Below, in pieces: positions 24,016-31,960 of a stretch of DNA of 64,000 bases. The stretch spans positions 66,005 through 130,004 of the forward strand of contig JBNKVM010000009.1 in NCBI GenBank assembly GCA_050299175.1. The letters are read 5' to 3'. Position numbers and translations under genes: made by a program. Below the pieces are notes generated by a model. That model worked only from the letters and a program-made list of their open reading frames with translations. It was not told the DNA's origin and made no database searches. This stretch comes from JAPHTQ01 sp050299175 (GTDB lineage: Bacteria; Pseudomonadota; Gammaproteobacteria; Thiohalomonadales; Thiohalomonadaceae). Numbering within the stretch: the first letter of the stretch is position 1; the number at the start of each line of letters is the position of its first letter.

Positions 24016-24243
24016 ATGGAAATCAACAACGCAATGACTACGGCGGTCAACGGTATCAAGCGCGAGCTTGATGAGTTGGAGCGTAATGCCGATGAAGTTG
24101 CACGCGCTTCCAACGGTGAAGGTGGTGATGTGGCGAAGCCGCTGGTTGAGAGCAAGATCAACCAGCATAACGTGGAAGCCAATGTCAAAATGGTTAAAAC
24201 CATGGATGAGGTGTTGGGTACGCTGCTGGATGAAAAGGCGTGA
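24016..24243 (+). CDS. Small protein resembling the C-terminal helix of flagellar rod proteins
   Basis: A 75-residue protein. The second half, LVESKINQHNVEANVKMVKTMDEVLGTLLD, closely follows the C-terminal helix of flagellar rod and hook proteins (FlgB/FlgC/FlgG), where the pattern is YEANVKVIKTADEMLGTLLD. The N-terminal half is a charged helix (GIKRELDELERNADEVARAS). The rest of a rod protein is missing, so it is either a minimal family of its own or a domain reused for regulation. It is 31 bp upstream of an HDOD gene that is itself coupled to a diguanylate cyclase, giving a motility/c-di-GMP context. Confidence 0.7.
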   Translation: MEINNAMTTAVNGIKRELDELERNADEVARASNGEGGDVAKPLVESKINQHNVEANVKMVKTMDEVLGTLLDEKA

Positions 24244-24274
24244 CCCGGATATTCCCGCGAGCGGATTGAGGTAA

Positions 24275-25159
24275 ATGGAGTCAGTCATCCACACCGCGCT
24301 GGAAACCCGTCTGGAAGTACAGAAACTCAATTCGTTACCCGCCATGTCACTGGTTGTAAACCAGTTTCTCGACGCCTGTGCGGATAGCGAGGTTGCCATC
24401 GAGCGACTGGCAAAAATCATCGAAAAAGACCCCGCCCTGTTGGCACGTATCATTGGTGTTGCCAACTCCGCCTTCTATTCTCCACCTGAGCCCATTGCCA
24501 CAGCGGAAGAAGCGATTTTCCAGGTGTTGGGGATCGACATGGCGAAAAGTCTGGCGCTGGGAATTGTTCTTAGCGGTCCGTTCGACGCCAGCAAGTGTCC
24601 ACAGTTTCCACTGGGAACCTTCTGGCTGGAGAGCGTGATCACCGCTACCGTGGCCCACGATCTGGTGCCGTTGCTGAAAGTCGATGAAAAAATTACCCCG
24701 GGAGACGCCTATCTTGCGGGATTGCTTCACTCCTTTGGCATGCTGGTATTGGTACATCTCTATCCAGACGAGATGAATACAATTATCAGCAAAAGTCAGG
24801 GATGCTGCAGCTCGATGGAATTGATTCATGAAGAGCGTGAGGCACTACAGACCGATCATCTCGAAGTTGGTGCCTGGCTCGGGCGTAAATGGCATCTGCC
24901 TGAGAAAATTGTGCTGGTCATGGAAAATTATCTCAATCCGGAATATCAAGGGATTGCCAGACGTCTGGTCTCGTTGGTCAATTTCGCTATCCGTTGGGCC
25001 GCTGCGGTATTGCCGGATAATCCGGACACAGTGCGTCCTGATGTGTCGGAACTGTCTGATCTTGGCGTTGCGTCGGAGCGGGCAGAAGCGGCATTGAGTA
25101 ATATTTTTGCAGCGCTAGACGATTTGCGTGTTTTGGCACGTGAATTTACCAAAGGGTGA
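24275..25159 (+). CDS. HDOD-domain signalling protein
   Basis: A 294-residue cytoplasmic protein. An HDOD domain covers most of it: LPAMSLVVNQFLDACADSE and ALLARIIGVANSAFYS at the front, then AIFQVLGIDMAKSLALG, AYLAGLLHSFGMLVL and HLEVGAWLGRKWHLPEKIV. HDOD proteins relate to HD phosphohydrolases but lack most metal ligands and act in signalling rather than catalysis. A GAGGT ribosome-binding site precedes the ATG. The stop overlaps the start region of the diguanylate cyclase gene, so the two are translationally coupled and probably function together. Confidence 0.9.
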   Translation: MESVIHTALETRLEVQKLNSLPAMSLVVNQFLDACADSEVAIERLAKIIEKDPALLARIIGVANSAFYSPPEPIATAEEAIFQVLGIDMAKSLALGIVLSGPFDASKCPQFPLGTFWLESVITATVAHDLVPLLKVDEKITPGDAYLAGLLHSFGMLVLVHLYPDEMNTIISKSQGCCSSMELIHEEREALQTDHLEVGAWLGRKWHLPEKIVLVMENYLNPEYQGIARRLVSLVNFAIRWAAAVLPDNPDTVRPDVSELSDLGVASERAEAALSNIFAALDDLRVLAREFTKG

Positions 25160-25164
25160 TCGGT

Positions 25165-26370
25165 ATGGACACCAAACCCTTCGTCGAGGCTTATCAGGGA
25201 CTCAACAGTAGTTATCTTAAGCTTATCGACTCACTTTCCGCGCTACGCGCTCTCTCATCCATCGCGATTCAATCCAGCAGCGATCAAGATCTGCTCGATC
25301 ACGCATTGACCGTGCTGGTGGCAAACCAGGATATGGAGCGTTGCTCCATCTATCTGTTGCACGATGGCATATTGACCATTACCGCCGGGATGGACTGGGC
25401 GGATCTGATCTCCGTTGCCCAGGGGGCAGAGCGTACCAGCTATCAGCAAATTACTGAGTTTCAGCTTGGCGAGGGAATAGTCGGGCTCGCCGCACAGAGA
25501 GGTGAACTACAACATTGCAAGGATTGCTCCAGCGATACACGTTTTCTACCGCATACCGAGATGGTGAAACACAGCGGTCAGGTGGCTGTGATCGGTTCCA
25601 TCATCAGCGTGCCGATTATCGGTGCCGACGGGGTGTTGGGAGTGCTCAACGTTTCCCATCCCCATGCAAATTATTTTGACGAAGGACATGAACGAACGCT
25701 GCGTATTTTTTGCAATATTCTGGGGCAGTTGTTGGTCAATAATCGCCTGATCCATCAGATGGATGAATTGGTGCAAGAGCGTACTCGTCAATTGCAACTG
25801 GCGCTAAGCGATGCCGAAGAGCTAAAGCAGCGCTATGAAATGCTGTCGATTATCGACGATCTGACCCAGTTGCATAATCGACGTTTCTTTTTCCCCGAGG
25901 CACGCGCCGCGCTCGCCCGTTCCATCCGCAAGCAGGAGCCGTTCGCGGTACTGCTTATGGACGTCGACAAATTTAAGGATGTGAATGACAATTATGGTCA
26001 TGCAGTCGGTGACCAAGTGCTACGTCAGGTAGCGAGTGAGCTGAACTCGAGAATTCGTGAAGGGGATATCCTGGCGCGTTTCGGCGGCGAGGAGTTTATT
26101 TTTGCTTTGCCGAATACCAGCCATGAGGGGGCAAAGCTGCTTGCCGAGCGGATACGGGAACGGATAAAGGAACACGTCTGGGATAGTACAGGAAATATCC
26201 TGCATATCACCCTGAGTGTTGGGGTTACCGATGTGGTGGATTATGAAGAGAGCGATACACAAAAGTTGCTGGATATCCTGATCATGCAGGCCGACAAGGC
26301 GCTCTATTACTGTAAGCACAACGGTCGGGATCAGGTGCGTGCCTATGCCGAGATCGCCGACAAGTTATAG
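25165..26370 (+). CDS. GAF-domain diguanylate cyclase
   Basis: A 401-residue soluble protein: a GAF sensor at about 25-195 (FQLGEGIVGLAAQRGELQ and VPIIGADGVLGVLNVS are typical), a short coiled coil, and a GGDEF domain with an active-site GGEEF at 307-311 and the product-inhibition site RxxD at 298-301, five residues upstream. It should therefore make c-di-GMP and be feedback-inhibited. The ATG at 25165 was preferred to the overlapping GTG at 25156. A tetrad CKDCSSDTRFLPH in the GAF domain could be a redox or metal site. The gene ends convergently, overlapping the stop of the PfkB gene by 6 bp. Confidence 0.94.
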   Translation: MDTKPFVEAYQGLNSSYLKLIDSLSALRALSSIAIQSSSDQDLLDHALTVLVANQDMERCSIYLLHDGILTITAGMDWADLISVAQGAERTSYQQITEFQLGEGIVGLAAQRGELQHCKDCSSDTRFLPHTEMVKHSGQVAVIGSIISVPIIGADGVLGVLNVSHPHANYFDEGHERTLRIFCNILGQLLVNNRLIHQMDELVQERTRQLQLALSDAEELKQRYEMLSIIDDLTQLHNRRFFFPEARAALARSIRKQEPFAVLLMDVDKFKDVNDNYGHAVGDQVLRQVASELNSRIREGDILARFGGEEFIFALPNTSHEGAKLLAERIRERIKEHVWDSTGNILHITLSVGVTDVVDYEESDTQKLLDILIMQADKALYYCKHNGRDQVRAYAEIADKL

Positions 26371-27240
26371 TTTAGTCTGATCCAGTTTTAGACCAAGAAT
26401 TCCGCATTTTATCCCCGCCAAACGTGTTGCTGCCTGTAACGCATCCTCCAGTCTATCTCCCTCCACTAATCGATCGATGATTCCTGCATTGAAGGTATCA
26501 CCGGCCCCCAGAGTATCGATGATCTGCGCGGGTTGATGCGCGGCGGCGTGGAAACTCTCTCCATCACTATCTCGCGCCCATGCCCCCTCTTTGCCCCAGG
26601 TACAGCTGAGCATGATTGATGGCAGTGAGGTGGCGAACTGCTGCAGGAAAGAGACCGCATCCTCGTAGCCCTGTTGCACTGCATAGTCGCGGGAGAAGAG
26701 CAGCAGATCGGCCAGCGACATCAGTCGCTCCATACCCTGTCGATGTTTCTCCACTTCCAATGAGATAAAAAGTTGTGGCGCCTGTTCTCTGGCACGTCGC
26801 ATCATGCTCTCTAGTTGTTCGACATTTCGTCCTTCGAAGTGAAGCCAGTCAAAGTTATCGAGGTTGATTGAAGCGAAGGACTCATAGGGATACTCGGGTA
26901 GATCGCGGTAGTGGACAATGGTGCGACTACCGTTCTCACGACTGCGGACGATGTAGGAGGTCGGCACCTTACCTTCAGCAATCGTATGCACCTGATCCAG
27001 ATTAACGCCATAGTGCAACAGGTCGGCGCGGATCAATCCACCATCGGGTTCCTGCGCCAGGGTTCCTGCCCAATGGCACTCATGACCTAGCTGACTCAGT
27101 ACCACGGCGGTATTGGCAGCATTACCGCCACGGGTGATCTGTTGTGCGCAGGCACGGACCTCCTGATCCTCTTTGGGATAGCATTCGACACTGTTCACGA
27201 TATCCAGGGTGGCGTTGCCGACGATGAGAATGCGCGCCAT
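26365..27240 (-). CDS. PfkB-family carbohydrate/nucleoside kinase (ketohexokinase-like)
   Basis: A 291-residue ribokinase-fold enzyme. It begins ARILIVGNATLDIVNSV, has the N-terminal substrate motif GGNAANTAVVLSQLG and the C-terminal catalytic motif DTLGAGDTFNAG with the catalytic Asp. Overall the sequence looks closest to ketohexokinase-like members, but sugar specificity cannot be read. It starts 3 bp after queG on the minus strand and is likely co-transcribed with it, although no metabolic link is obvious. Confidence 0.85.
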   Translation of the reverse strand: MARILIVGNATLDIVNSVECYPKEDQEVRACAQQITRGGNAANTAVVLSQLGHECHWAGTLAQEPDGGLIRADLLHYGVNLDQVHTIAEGKVPTSYIVRSRENGSRTIVHYRDLPEYPYESFASINLDNFDWLHFEGRNVEQLESMMRRAREQAPQLFISLEVEKHRQGMERLMSLADLLLFSRDYAVQQGYEDAVSFLQQFATSLPSIMLSCTWGKEGAWARDSDGESFHAAAHQPAQIIDTLGAGDTFNAGIIDRLVEGDRLEDALQAATRLAGIKCGILGLKLDQTKL

Positions 27241-27243
27241 GGG

Positions 27244-28317
27244 TTACCTTTTCTTTGTCTGTTGTTGTGTCAGTGCCCACGCCACATGCTCACGCACCAG
27301 GGCGGATGGATGAGTGTTACGTGTCTCCAGAGTAGCGACGATGATTTCGCTGTAGGGAGCATTGCCCAGGGCCACCGCACAGTTTCGCAACCACCTTTCA
27401 TGACCAAGGCGGCGTATTGCCGAGCCTTCAGTACGCTGCAGAAAGGTCTCCTCATCCCAGCGGAACAGTTCCAGCAGTTTTGGTGCATCGAGATTGTGCC
27501 GTGGCATGAAATCGTTCTCCTGACTGGTAGAAGCGAAACGATTCCAGGGACAGATCAGCTGGCAGTCATCGCAACCGTAGATGCGGTTGCCGAGTAGCGA
27601 TCGCAGTGATTCGGGAATGTTGCCGTGGTGCTCGATGGTTAGGTAGGAAATACAGCGTCGTGCATCGACCACATAGGGTTCGACGATGGCTGCGGTGGGG
27701 CAGATATCGATACAGGCGCTGCACTTGCCGCAGTGTGCAATGATGGGTTTATCGGCGGGTAGCGGCAGATTGGTATAGATCTCGCCGAGAAAAAACCACG
27801 AGCCGTGTTGTCGCTGTAGCAGATTACTATGTTTACCGATCCAGCCGAGTCCTGCCTGTGCGGCCAGTGGTTTTTCCAGTACCGGGGCGCTATCGACGAA
27901 GACACGATAGTGGAAATCGCCAATCTCTGCATTAATTCGGTCAGCCAGTTGCTGCAGTCGTTTACGCAGGACTTTGTGATAATCGCGTCCCAGGGCGTAG
28001 CGTGAGAGGTAGCCCAGTTGCGGATCATTCAGTACCGACCATGCATCGGCGGCATCGGGCAGGTAGTCCATGCGTGCGCAGATCACGCTAAGGGTCCCCG
28101 GCTCCAGTTCGGCGGGGCGGCTGCGCTTGCTGCCGTGTTCCGTCATGTAGGCCATTTCACCGTGAAAACCTTTGCTTAACCAGTGATTGAATTTTGTCTC
28201 TGCGTCATCCAGTTCGATGCCGCTAATACCGATCTGCTGAAAACCCAGTTCTTCGCCCCAGGTGCGAATCTGATTCAGCAGTTCTTCGGCGTTAAATTGT
28301 TTCTGTGTCTGCGACAT
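27244..28317 (-). CDS. queG: Epoxyqueuosine reductase
   Basis: A 357-residue cobalamin- and Fe-S-dependent enzyme that performs the last step of queuosine synthesis in tRNA (epoxyqueuosine to queuosine). Two 4Fe-4S cysteine sets are present, CGKCSACIDICP and CDDCQLICPWN, together with VFVDSAPVLEKPLAAQAG and a C-terminal HEAT-like helical part. It is divergent from nnr with only 18 bp between the two start codons, as in E. coli (yjeS/yjeF), so each promoter must lie inside the other gene. Confidence 0.96.
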   Translation of the reverse strand: MSQTQKQFNAEELLNQIRTWGEELGFQQIGISGIELDDAETKFNHWLSKGFHGEMAYMTEHGSKRSRPAELEPGTLSVICARMDYLPDAADAWSVLNDPQLGYLSRYALGRDYHKVLRKRLQQLADRINAEIGDFHYRVFVDSAPVLEKPLAAQAGLGWIGKHSNLLQRQHGSWFFLGEIYTNLPLPADKPIIAHCGKCSACIDICPTAAIVEPYVVDARRCISYLTIEHHGNIPESLRSLLGNRIYGCDDCQLICPWNRFASTSQENDFMPRHNLDAPKLLELFRWDEETFLQRTEGSAIRRLGHERWLRNCAVALGNAPYSEIIVATLETRNTHPSALVREHVAWALTQQQTKKR

Positions 28318-28335
28318 AGCCGCTATGATACGCCC

Positions 28336-29814
28336 ATGAAAGGATTACCCCATAACCTCTATCGCGCGGAGCAGGTACGCGAGCTCGATCGGCTGGCTAT
28401 CGAATATTACGGTATCGCTGGCTATTCATTGATGACCAAGGCGGGTCAGGCTGTTTTTGAACAGATACGCACCCGTTGGCCGCGAGTGCGCAGCATCGCG
28501 GTACTTTGCGGCGGCGGCAATAACGGCGGCGATGGCTATGTGGTCGCACGTCTGGCGCGACTTGCCGGTCTGGAAGTTGAGCTGCACCAACTCGTTGACC
28601 CGGAAAGACTGAAGGGTGATGCGCGTCGTGCTTACGAGGATGCGGTGGCCGCAGCGGTGTCGATGATCAACTATGACGGTCAACGCATCGACGGTTTCGA
28701 TCTGATTGTCGATGCCATGCTCGGTACCGGCCTGGAAGGCGAGGTCGAAGGGGTGTGGCGCGAGGCCATCGAAGCGGTGAACGAGATCGGTTCACCAGTG
28801 GTGGCGGTAGATATTCCTTCCGGCCTGTCGGCAGATAGCGGCCGAGTGATGGGCGCTGCAGTACGCGCTGATCTGACAGTAAGTTTTATCGGACTCAAGC
28901 GTGGTCTGTTTACTGCCGATGGCCCGGATCATTGCGGCCAACTTCTCTTTTCCAGTCTTGAGGTCCCTGCCGAGGTTTACGGTCACCTGATTCCCGCTGC
29001 ACGGCGTATCGATTATCGCCTGTTACAGCGCGAAATCCCGTTACGGAAGCGTAATAGCCATAAGGGCGACAATGGTCACGTACTGATCGTTGGTGGCGAT
29101 CACGGTATGGGTGGCGCGGTGCGTCTGGCGGCAGAAGCCGCAGCCCGCTGCGGTGCCGGACTGGTGTCAGTGGCTACCCGCGAAGCGAACGTGGCAGCCA
29201 TTACCGCCGCGCGACCTGAACTGATGTGTCACGCAGTGGAACAGCCCGCCCAACTGCGTGCCCTGCTGCGACGCGCCAATGTGGTGGCGATAGGTCCCGG
29301 CCTGGGGCAGGACCAATGGGGCAGGGCGATGATGGCGCTGATCCTGGAGAGCCGTCTGCCGCTGGTACTGGATGCGGATGCCCTTAACCTGCTGGCCACC
29401 GACCCGATGCGTCACGATAAGTGGGTGCTCACCCCACATCCGGGCGAGGCCGCGCGGATGCTGGGTTGCTCTACCTCCGATATCCAGCAGGATCGCTTTA
29501 CCGCGGTCGCTTCACTGGAGGCGAGCTATGGTGGCGTAGTGGTGCTCAAGGGCTGCGGTAGTCTGATTCTGAGTGGGGATGGTGAGGTTGCCCTGTGTAG
29601 CGATGGTAATCCGGGCATGGCCTGTGGCGGTATGGGCGACCTGTTGACCGGCGTGATCGCCTCGCTGATTGCCCAGGGCATCGGCCTGCGCCAAGCGACG
29701 CGGCTGGGTGTGGCGTTGCATGCGGCGGCAGGCGACCTTGCCGGAGGCGAAGGCCAGCGTGGTATGCTCGCCAGCGATCTACTCCCTCATCTGCGGCAAC
29801 TACTCAATTCCTGA
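28336..29814 (+). CDS. nnr: Bifunctional NAD(P)HX epimerase / ADP-dependent dehydratase
   Basis: A 492-residue two-domain repair enzyme. The N-terminal YjeF domain (about 1-215) has LCGGGNNGGDGYVVARL and epimerises R-NAD(P)HX. The C-terminal carbohydrate-kinase-like domain (225-492) has GDNGHVLIVGGDHGMGGAVRLAA, an NPGMACGGMGDLLTG active-site loop, and dehydrates S-NAD(P)HX back to NAD(P)H. The ATG at 28336 is used; longer frames would run into the divergent queG. It begins the nnr-tsaE-amiC series; tsaE starts 4 bp after its stop. Confidence 0.96.
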   Translation: MKGLPHNLYRAEQVRELDRLAIEYYGIAGYSLMTKAGQAVFEQIRTRWPRVRSIAVLCGGGNNGGDGYVVARLARLAGLEVELHQLVDPERLKGDARRAYEDAVAAAVSMINYDGQRIDGFDLIVDAMLGTGLEGEVEGVWREAIEAVNEIGSPVVAVDIPSGLSADSGRVMGAAVRADLTVSFIGLKRGLFTADGPDHCGQLLFSSLEVPAEVYGHLIPAARRIDYRLLQREIPLRKRNSHKGDNGHVLIVGGDHGMGGAVRLAAEAAARCGAGLVSVATREANVAAITAARPELMCHAVEQPAQLRALLRRANVVAIGPGLGQDQWGRAMMALILESRLPLVLDADALNLLATDPMRHDKWVLTPHPGEAARMLGCSTSDIQQDRFTAVASLEASYGGVVVLKGCGSLILSGDGEVALCSDGNPGMACGGMGDLLTGVIASLIAQGIGLRQATRLGVALHAAAGDLAGGEGQRGMLASDLLPHLRQLLNS

Positions 29815-29817
29815 ATC

Positions 29818-30294
29818 ATGTCTCACCGTTTTATCTGTCGCTTGGCCGATAGTGATGCCACCGAACACTTCGGCGCCGGTCTGGCCGCTGTCGTTCCTCC
29901 TGGTTCAGTGATCCACCTGCATGGTGAGTTGGGGGCGGGTAAGACTACCCTGGTGCGCGGTTTTCTCCATGCTCTCGGTCATTACGGCGCAGTAAAAAGT
30001 CCCACCTATACCCTGGTCGAGCCCTACCAACTGGGGGACCGCACCGTTTACCACTTCGATCTCTATCGTCTCGGTGACCCCGAGGAGTTGGAGTTTCTCG
30101 GTATTCGCGATTACTTCGACGGCAGCGCTATTTCTCTGGTGGAGTGGCCGGAGCGAGGCGCGGGAATCCTGCCGCCGCCCACCCTGGAAATTCACATCGA
30201 TTATCTGGAACAGGGACGCCAATTGGAAATGGCTGCTTCTGTTCCCCTGGAATCCAACCTGGAAAATGCCCTGCTAGTCCTCTGCAACCGCTGA
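29818..30294 (+). CDS. tsaE: tRNA t6A biosynthesis ATPase TsaE
   Basis: A 158-residue P-loop protein (GELGAGKTT at 36-44) with the family patterns VKSPTYTLVEPY, VYHFDLYRL and LVEWPERG. TsaE powers the TsaB-TsaD complex making t6A37 in ANN-decoding tRNAs. It follows nnr by 4 bp, as in E. coli. A 131-bp gap with a good promoter separates it from amiC, so that gene need not depend on read-through. Confidence 0.95.
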   Translation: MSHRFICRLADSDATEHFGAGLAAVVPPGSVIHLHGELGAGKTTLVRGFLHALGHYGAVKSPTYTLVEPYQLGDRTVYHFDLYRLGDPEELEFLGIRDYFDGSAISLVEWPERGAGILPPPTLEIHIDYLEQGRQLEMAASVPLESNLENALLVLCNR

Positions 30295-30318
30295 TAAATG
30301 CTTGAATTTTTTCTGAAT

Positions 30319-30348
30319 TTGGTTAAAGTTACATCTAAAAGCTATAAT
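30319..30348 (+). promoter_or_regulatory. Sigma-70 promoter upstream of amiC
   Basis: TTGGTT (30319-30324), 18-bp spacer and a perfect TATAAT (30343-30348), about 80 bp before the amidase start, in an AT-rich gap. Confidence 0.5.
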
Positions 30349-30425
30349 TCATAGCAGATCAATACTGTAACTAACTGAATTCAAACAACTTACTAGTTGT
30401 TCAGCATGAGGAGGGGAGCGGGAAG

Positions 30426-31739
30426 ATGTCTATCGGCAGAGTCGTGATCACCGTCGTCATGTTGCTCTTCACCGCCACCGTGGCCGCCAGTGAGATCAAC
30501 GGCGTGCGCATGTGGCCGGCCCCCGATAATACCCGGGTGGTGTTCGATGCCGACAACCAGGTGGAGCACAGTCTGTTTACCCTGAAAAATCCCGATCGTC
30601 TCGTTATCGATATCAAGAACACCTCCATCAAGGCCGATCTGACCGGGCTCGATTTCAGTGAGGGCATCCTGCGCAACATCCGTACCGGCAAACACGGCAA
30701 AAACGGTCTGCGTGTCGTCCTCGATCTGAAACAGGCGGTACAGCCGAAGAGCTTTGTCCTGCGTCCCAATGAGCAGTACGGTCACCGTCTGGTGATCGAC
30801 CTCAACCATCCCGATGAAGCGGTTGTCGCGGAGAAGAAACGCACCGTGCGTTCCATCGATGAGTTCCGGTCGCGTGCCCGTGAGGTGGTGATTGCCATCG
30901 ATCCCGGTCATGGTGGTGACGATCCGGGTGCCATCGGCCCAAATCGAACCTATGAGAAAGACGCGGTACTGGCCATCGGTCGCAAGCTTGAAGCCCTGCT
31001 GCAGAAGGAACCTGGATTTAAACCGGTACTGATCCGCAAGGGCGATTACTTCATCAACCTGAAGAAACGGGTGCAACTGGCGCGTGAAGCCAATGCCGAC
31101 CTGATGGTCTCGATCCACGCCGACTCATTCAAGGACCGCCGCGCCAAGGGCGCTACGGTCTATACCCTGTCACTCAATGATGCCTCCAGTGAACAGGCCA
31201 AGATCGTGGCCGACAAGGAGAACTCCTCCGACCTGATCGGCGGCGTCTCGCTGGACGATAAGGATGATATGGTCGCCTCGGTGATTCTCGATCTGTCACA
31301 GACCGCCAGCATGGAGATCAGTACCGATGTGGCGGGACGTGTGTTGACCGGTCTGCGCGGAGTCGGTCCGCTGCACCGCAAAAAGGTGGAGCAGGCAGGT
31401 TTCCGTGTACTCAAGGCGCCGGATATTCCGTCCATTCTTGTAGAGACTGCATTTATCTCCAACCCGCGGGAAGAGCGCAATCTGCGTAGTTCTAACTACC
31501 AGTACAAAATGGCGAGCGCGATCCTCAAAGGGATCCGTGGCTATTTTGTCGAGTATCCACCCCAAGGCACCATTCTTGCTCAGGCCAAACGTGGAAAACA
31601 TGTTATTGCCCGCGGTGACACCCTCAGCGGAATTGCGCGGCAATACCGTGTCAGCCTCGATCTGCTGAAAGACTTCAACAACCTGAGTAGCACCGATTTA
31701 CGCATTGGTCAGGTTATTCGTATTCCCAGCGGCAGTTAG
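30426..31739 (+). CDS. amiC: N-acetylmuramoyl-L-alanine amidase with AMIN and LysM domains
   Basis: A 437-residue periplasmic enzyme that cleaves the amide bond between MurNAc and the stem peptide during daughter-cell separation. In order: signal peptide (1-21), AMIN domain (about 25-130) for septal targeting, Amidase_3 zinc domain (about 153-375) with AIDPGHGGDDPG (zinc His162), YEKDAV (zinc Glu) and VSIHADSF (zinc His), then a C-terminal LysM (HVIARGDTLSGIARQYRVS). The LysM plus AMIN arrangement fits AmiB/AmiC of gammaproteobacteria; which of the two is uncertain. It stands where amiB lies in E. coli, before mutL. Repeat copy C begins at its stop codon. Confidence 0.93.
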   Translation: MSIGRVVITVVMLLFTATVAASEINGVRMWPAPDNTRVVFDADNQVEHSLFTLKNPDRLVIDIKNTSIKADLTGLDFSEGILRNIRTGKHGKNGLRVVLDLKQAVQPKSFVLRPNEQYGHRLVIDLNHPDEAVVAEKKRTVRSIDEFRSRAREVVIAIDPGHGGDDPGAIGPNRTYEKDAVLAIGRKLEALLQKEPGFKPVLIRKGDYFINLKKRVQLAREANADLMVSIHADSFKDRRAKGATVYTLSLNDASSEQAKIVADKENSSDLIGGVSLDDKDDMVASVILDLSQTASMEISTDVAGRVLTGLRGVGPLHRKKVEQAGFRVLKAPDIPSILVETAFISNPREERNLRSSNYQYKMASAILKGIRGYFVEYPPQGTILAQAKRGKHVIARGDTLSGIARQYRVSLDLLKDFNNLSSTDLRIGQVIRIPSGS

Positions 31740-31880
31740 AATCCATCTCAAAATTGTTCTCGCACCTTGATCCTGCGTTGTGAAGCTTGCTGCGGTGCTC
31801 ATTTACTACCGGTAAACTCTGCTCCTTGCAGGCTTTACGCCTTGTCTAAAGGCGCGAGCCCTAATTTTGAAATAGCTTCT
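31740..31880 (+). repeat. Palindromic intergenic repeat, copy C
   Basis: About 140 bp starting at the amiC stop. The stem segment CTCGCACCTT (from 31760) pairs with AAGGCGCGAG (ending 31857), where copies A, B and D have TTCGTAC / ACGAA: the changes are compensatory. CTCAAAATT / AATTTTGAAA forms the outer part and the tip is CATTTACTACCGGTAAACT. Confidence 0.85.
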
Positions 31881-31960
31881 AGTTAGTGCCGACTGCTCTT
31901 TTTCCCCACACACGTTTCCTTTAAGCTGGGTGGGCTCTGAAACTGCCCATTCAAATACCC

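Noticed and set aside
30393..31118. A 241-residue open frame on the minus strand opposite amiC
   Set aside because: The plus strand encodes a complete AMIN-amidase-LysM protein. The minus frame has no recognisable motif or start signal.
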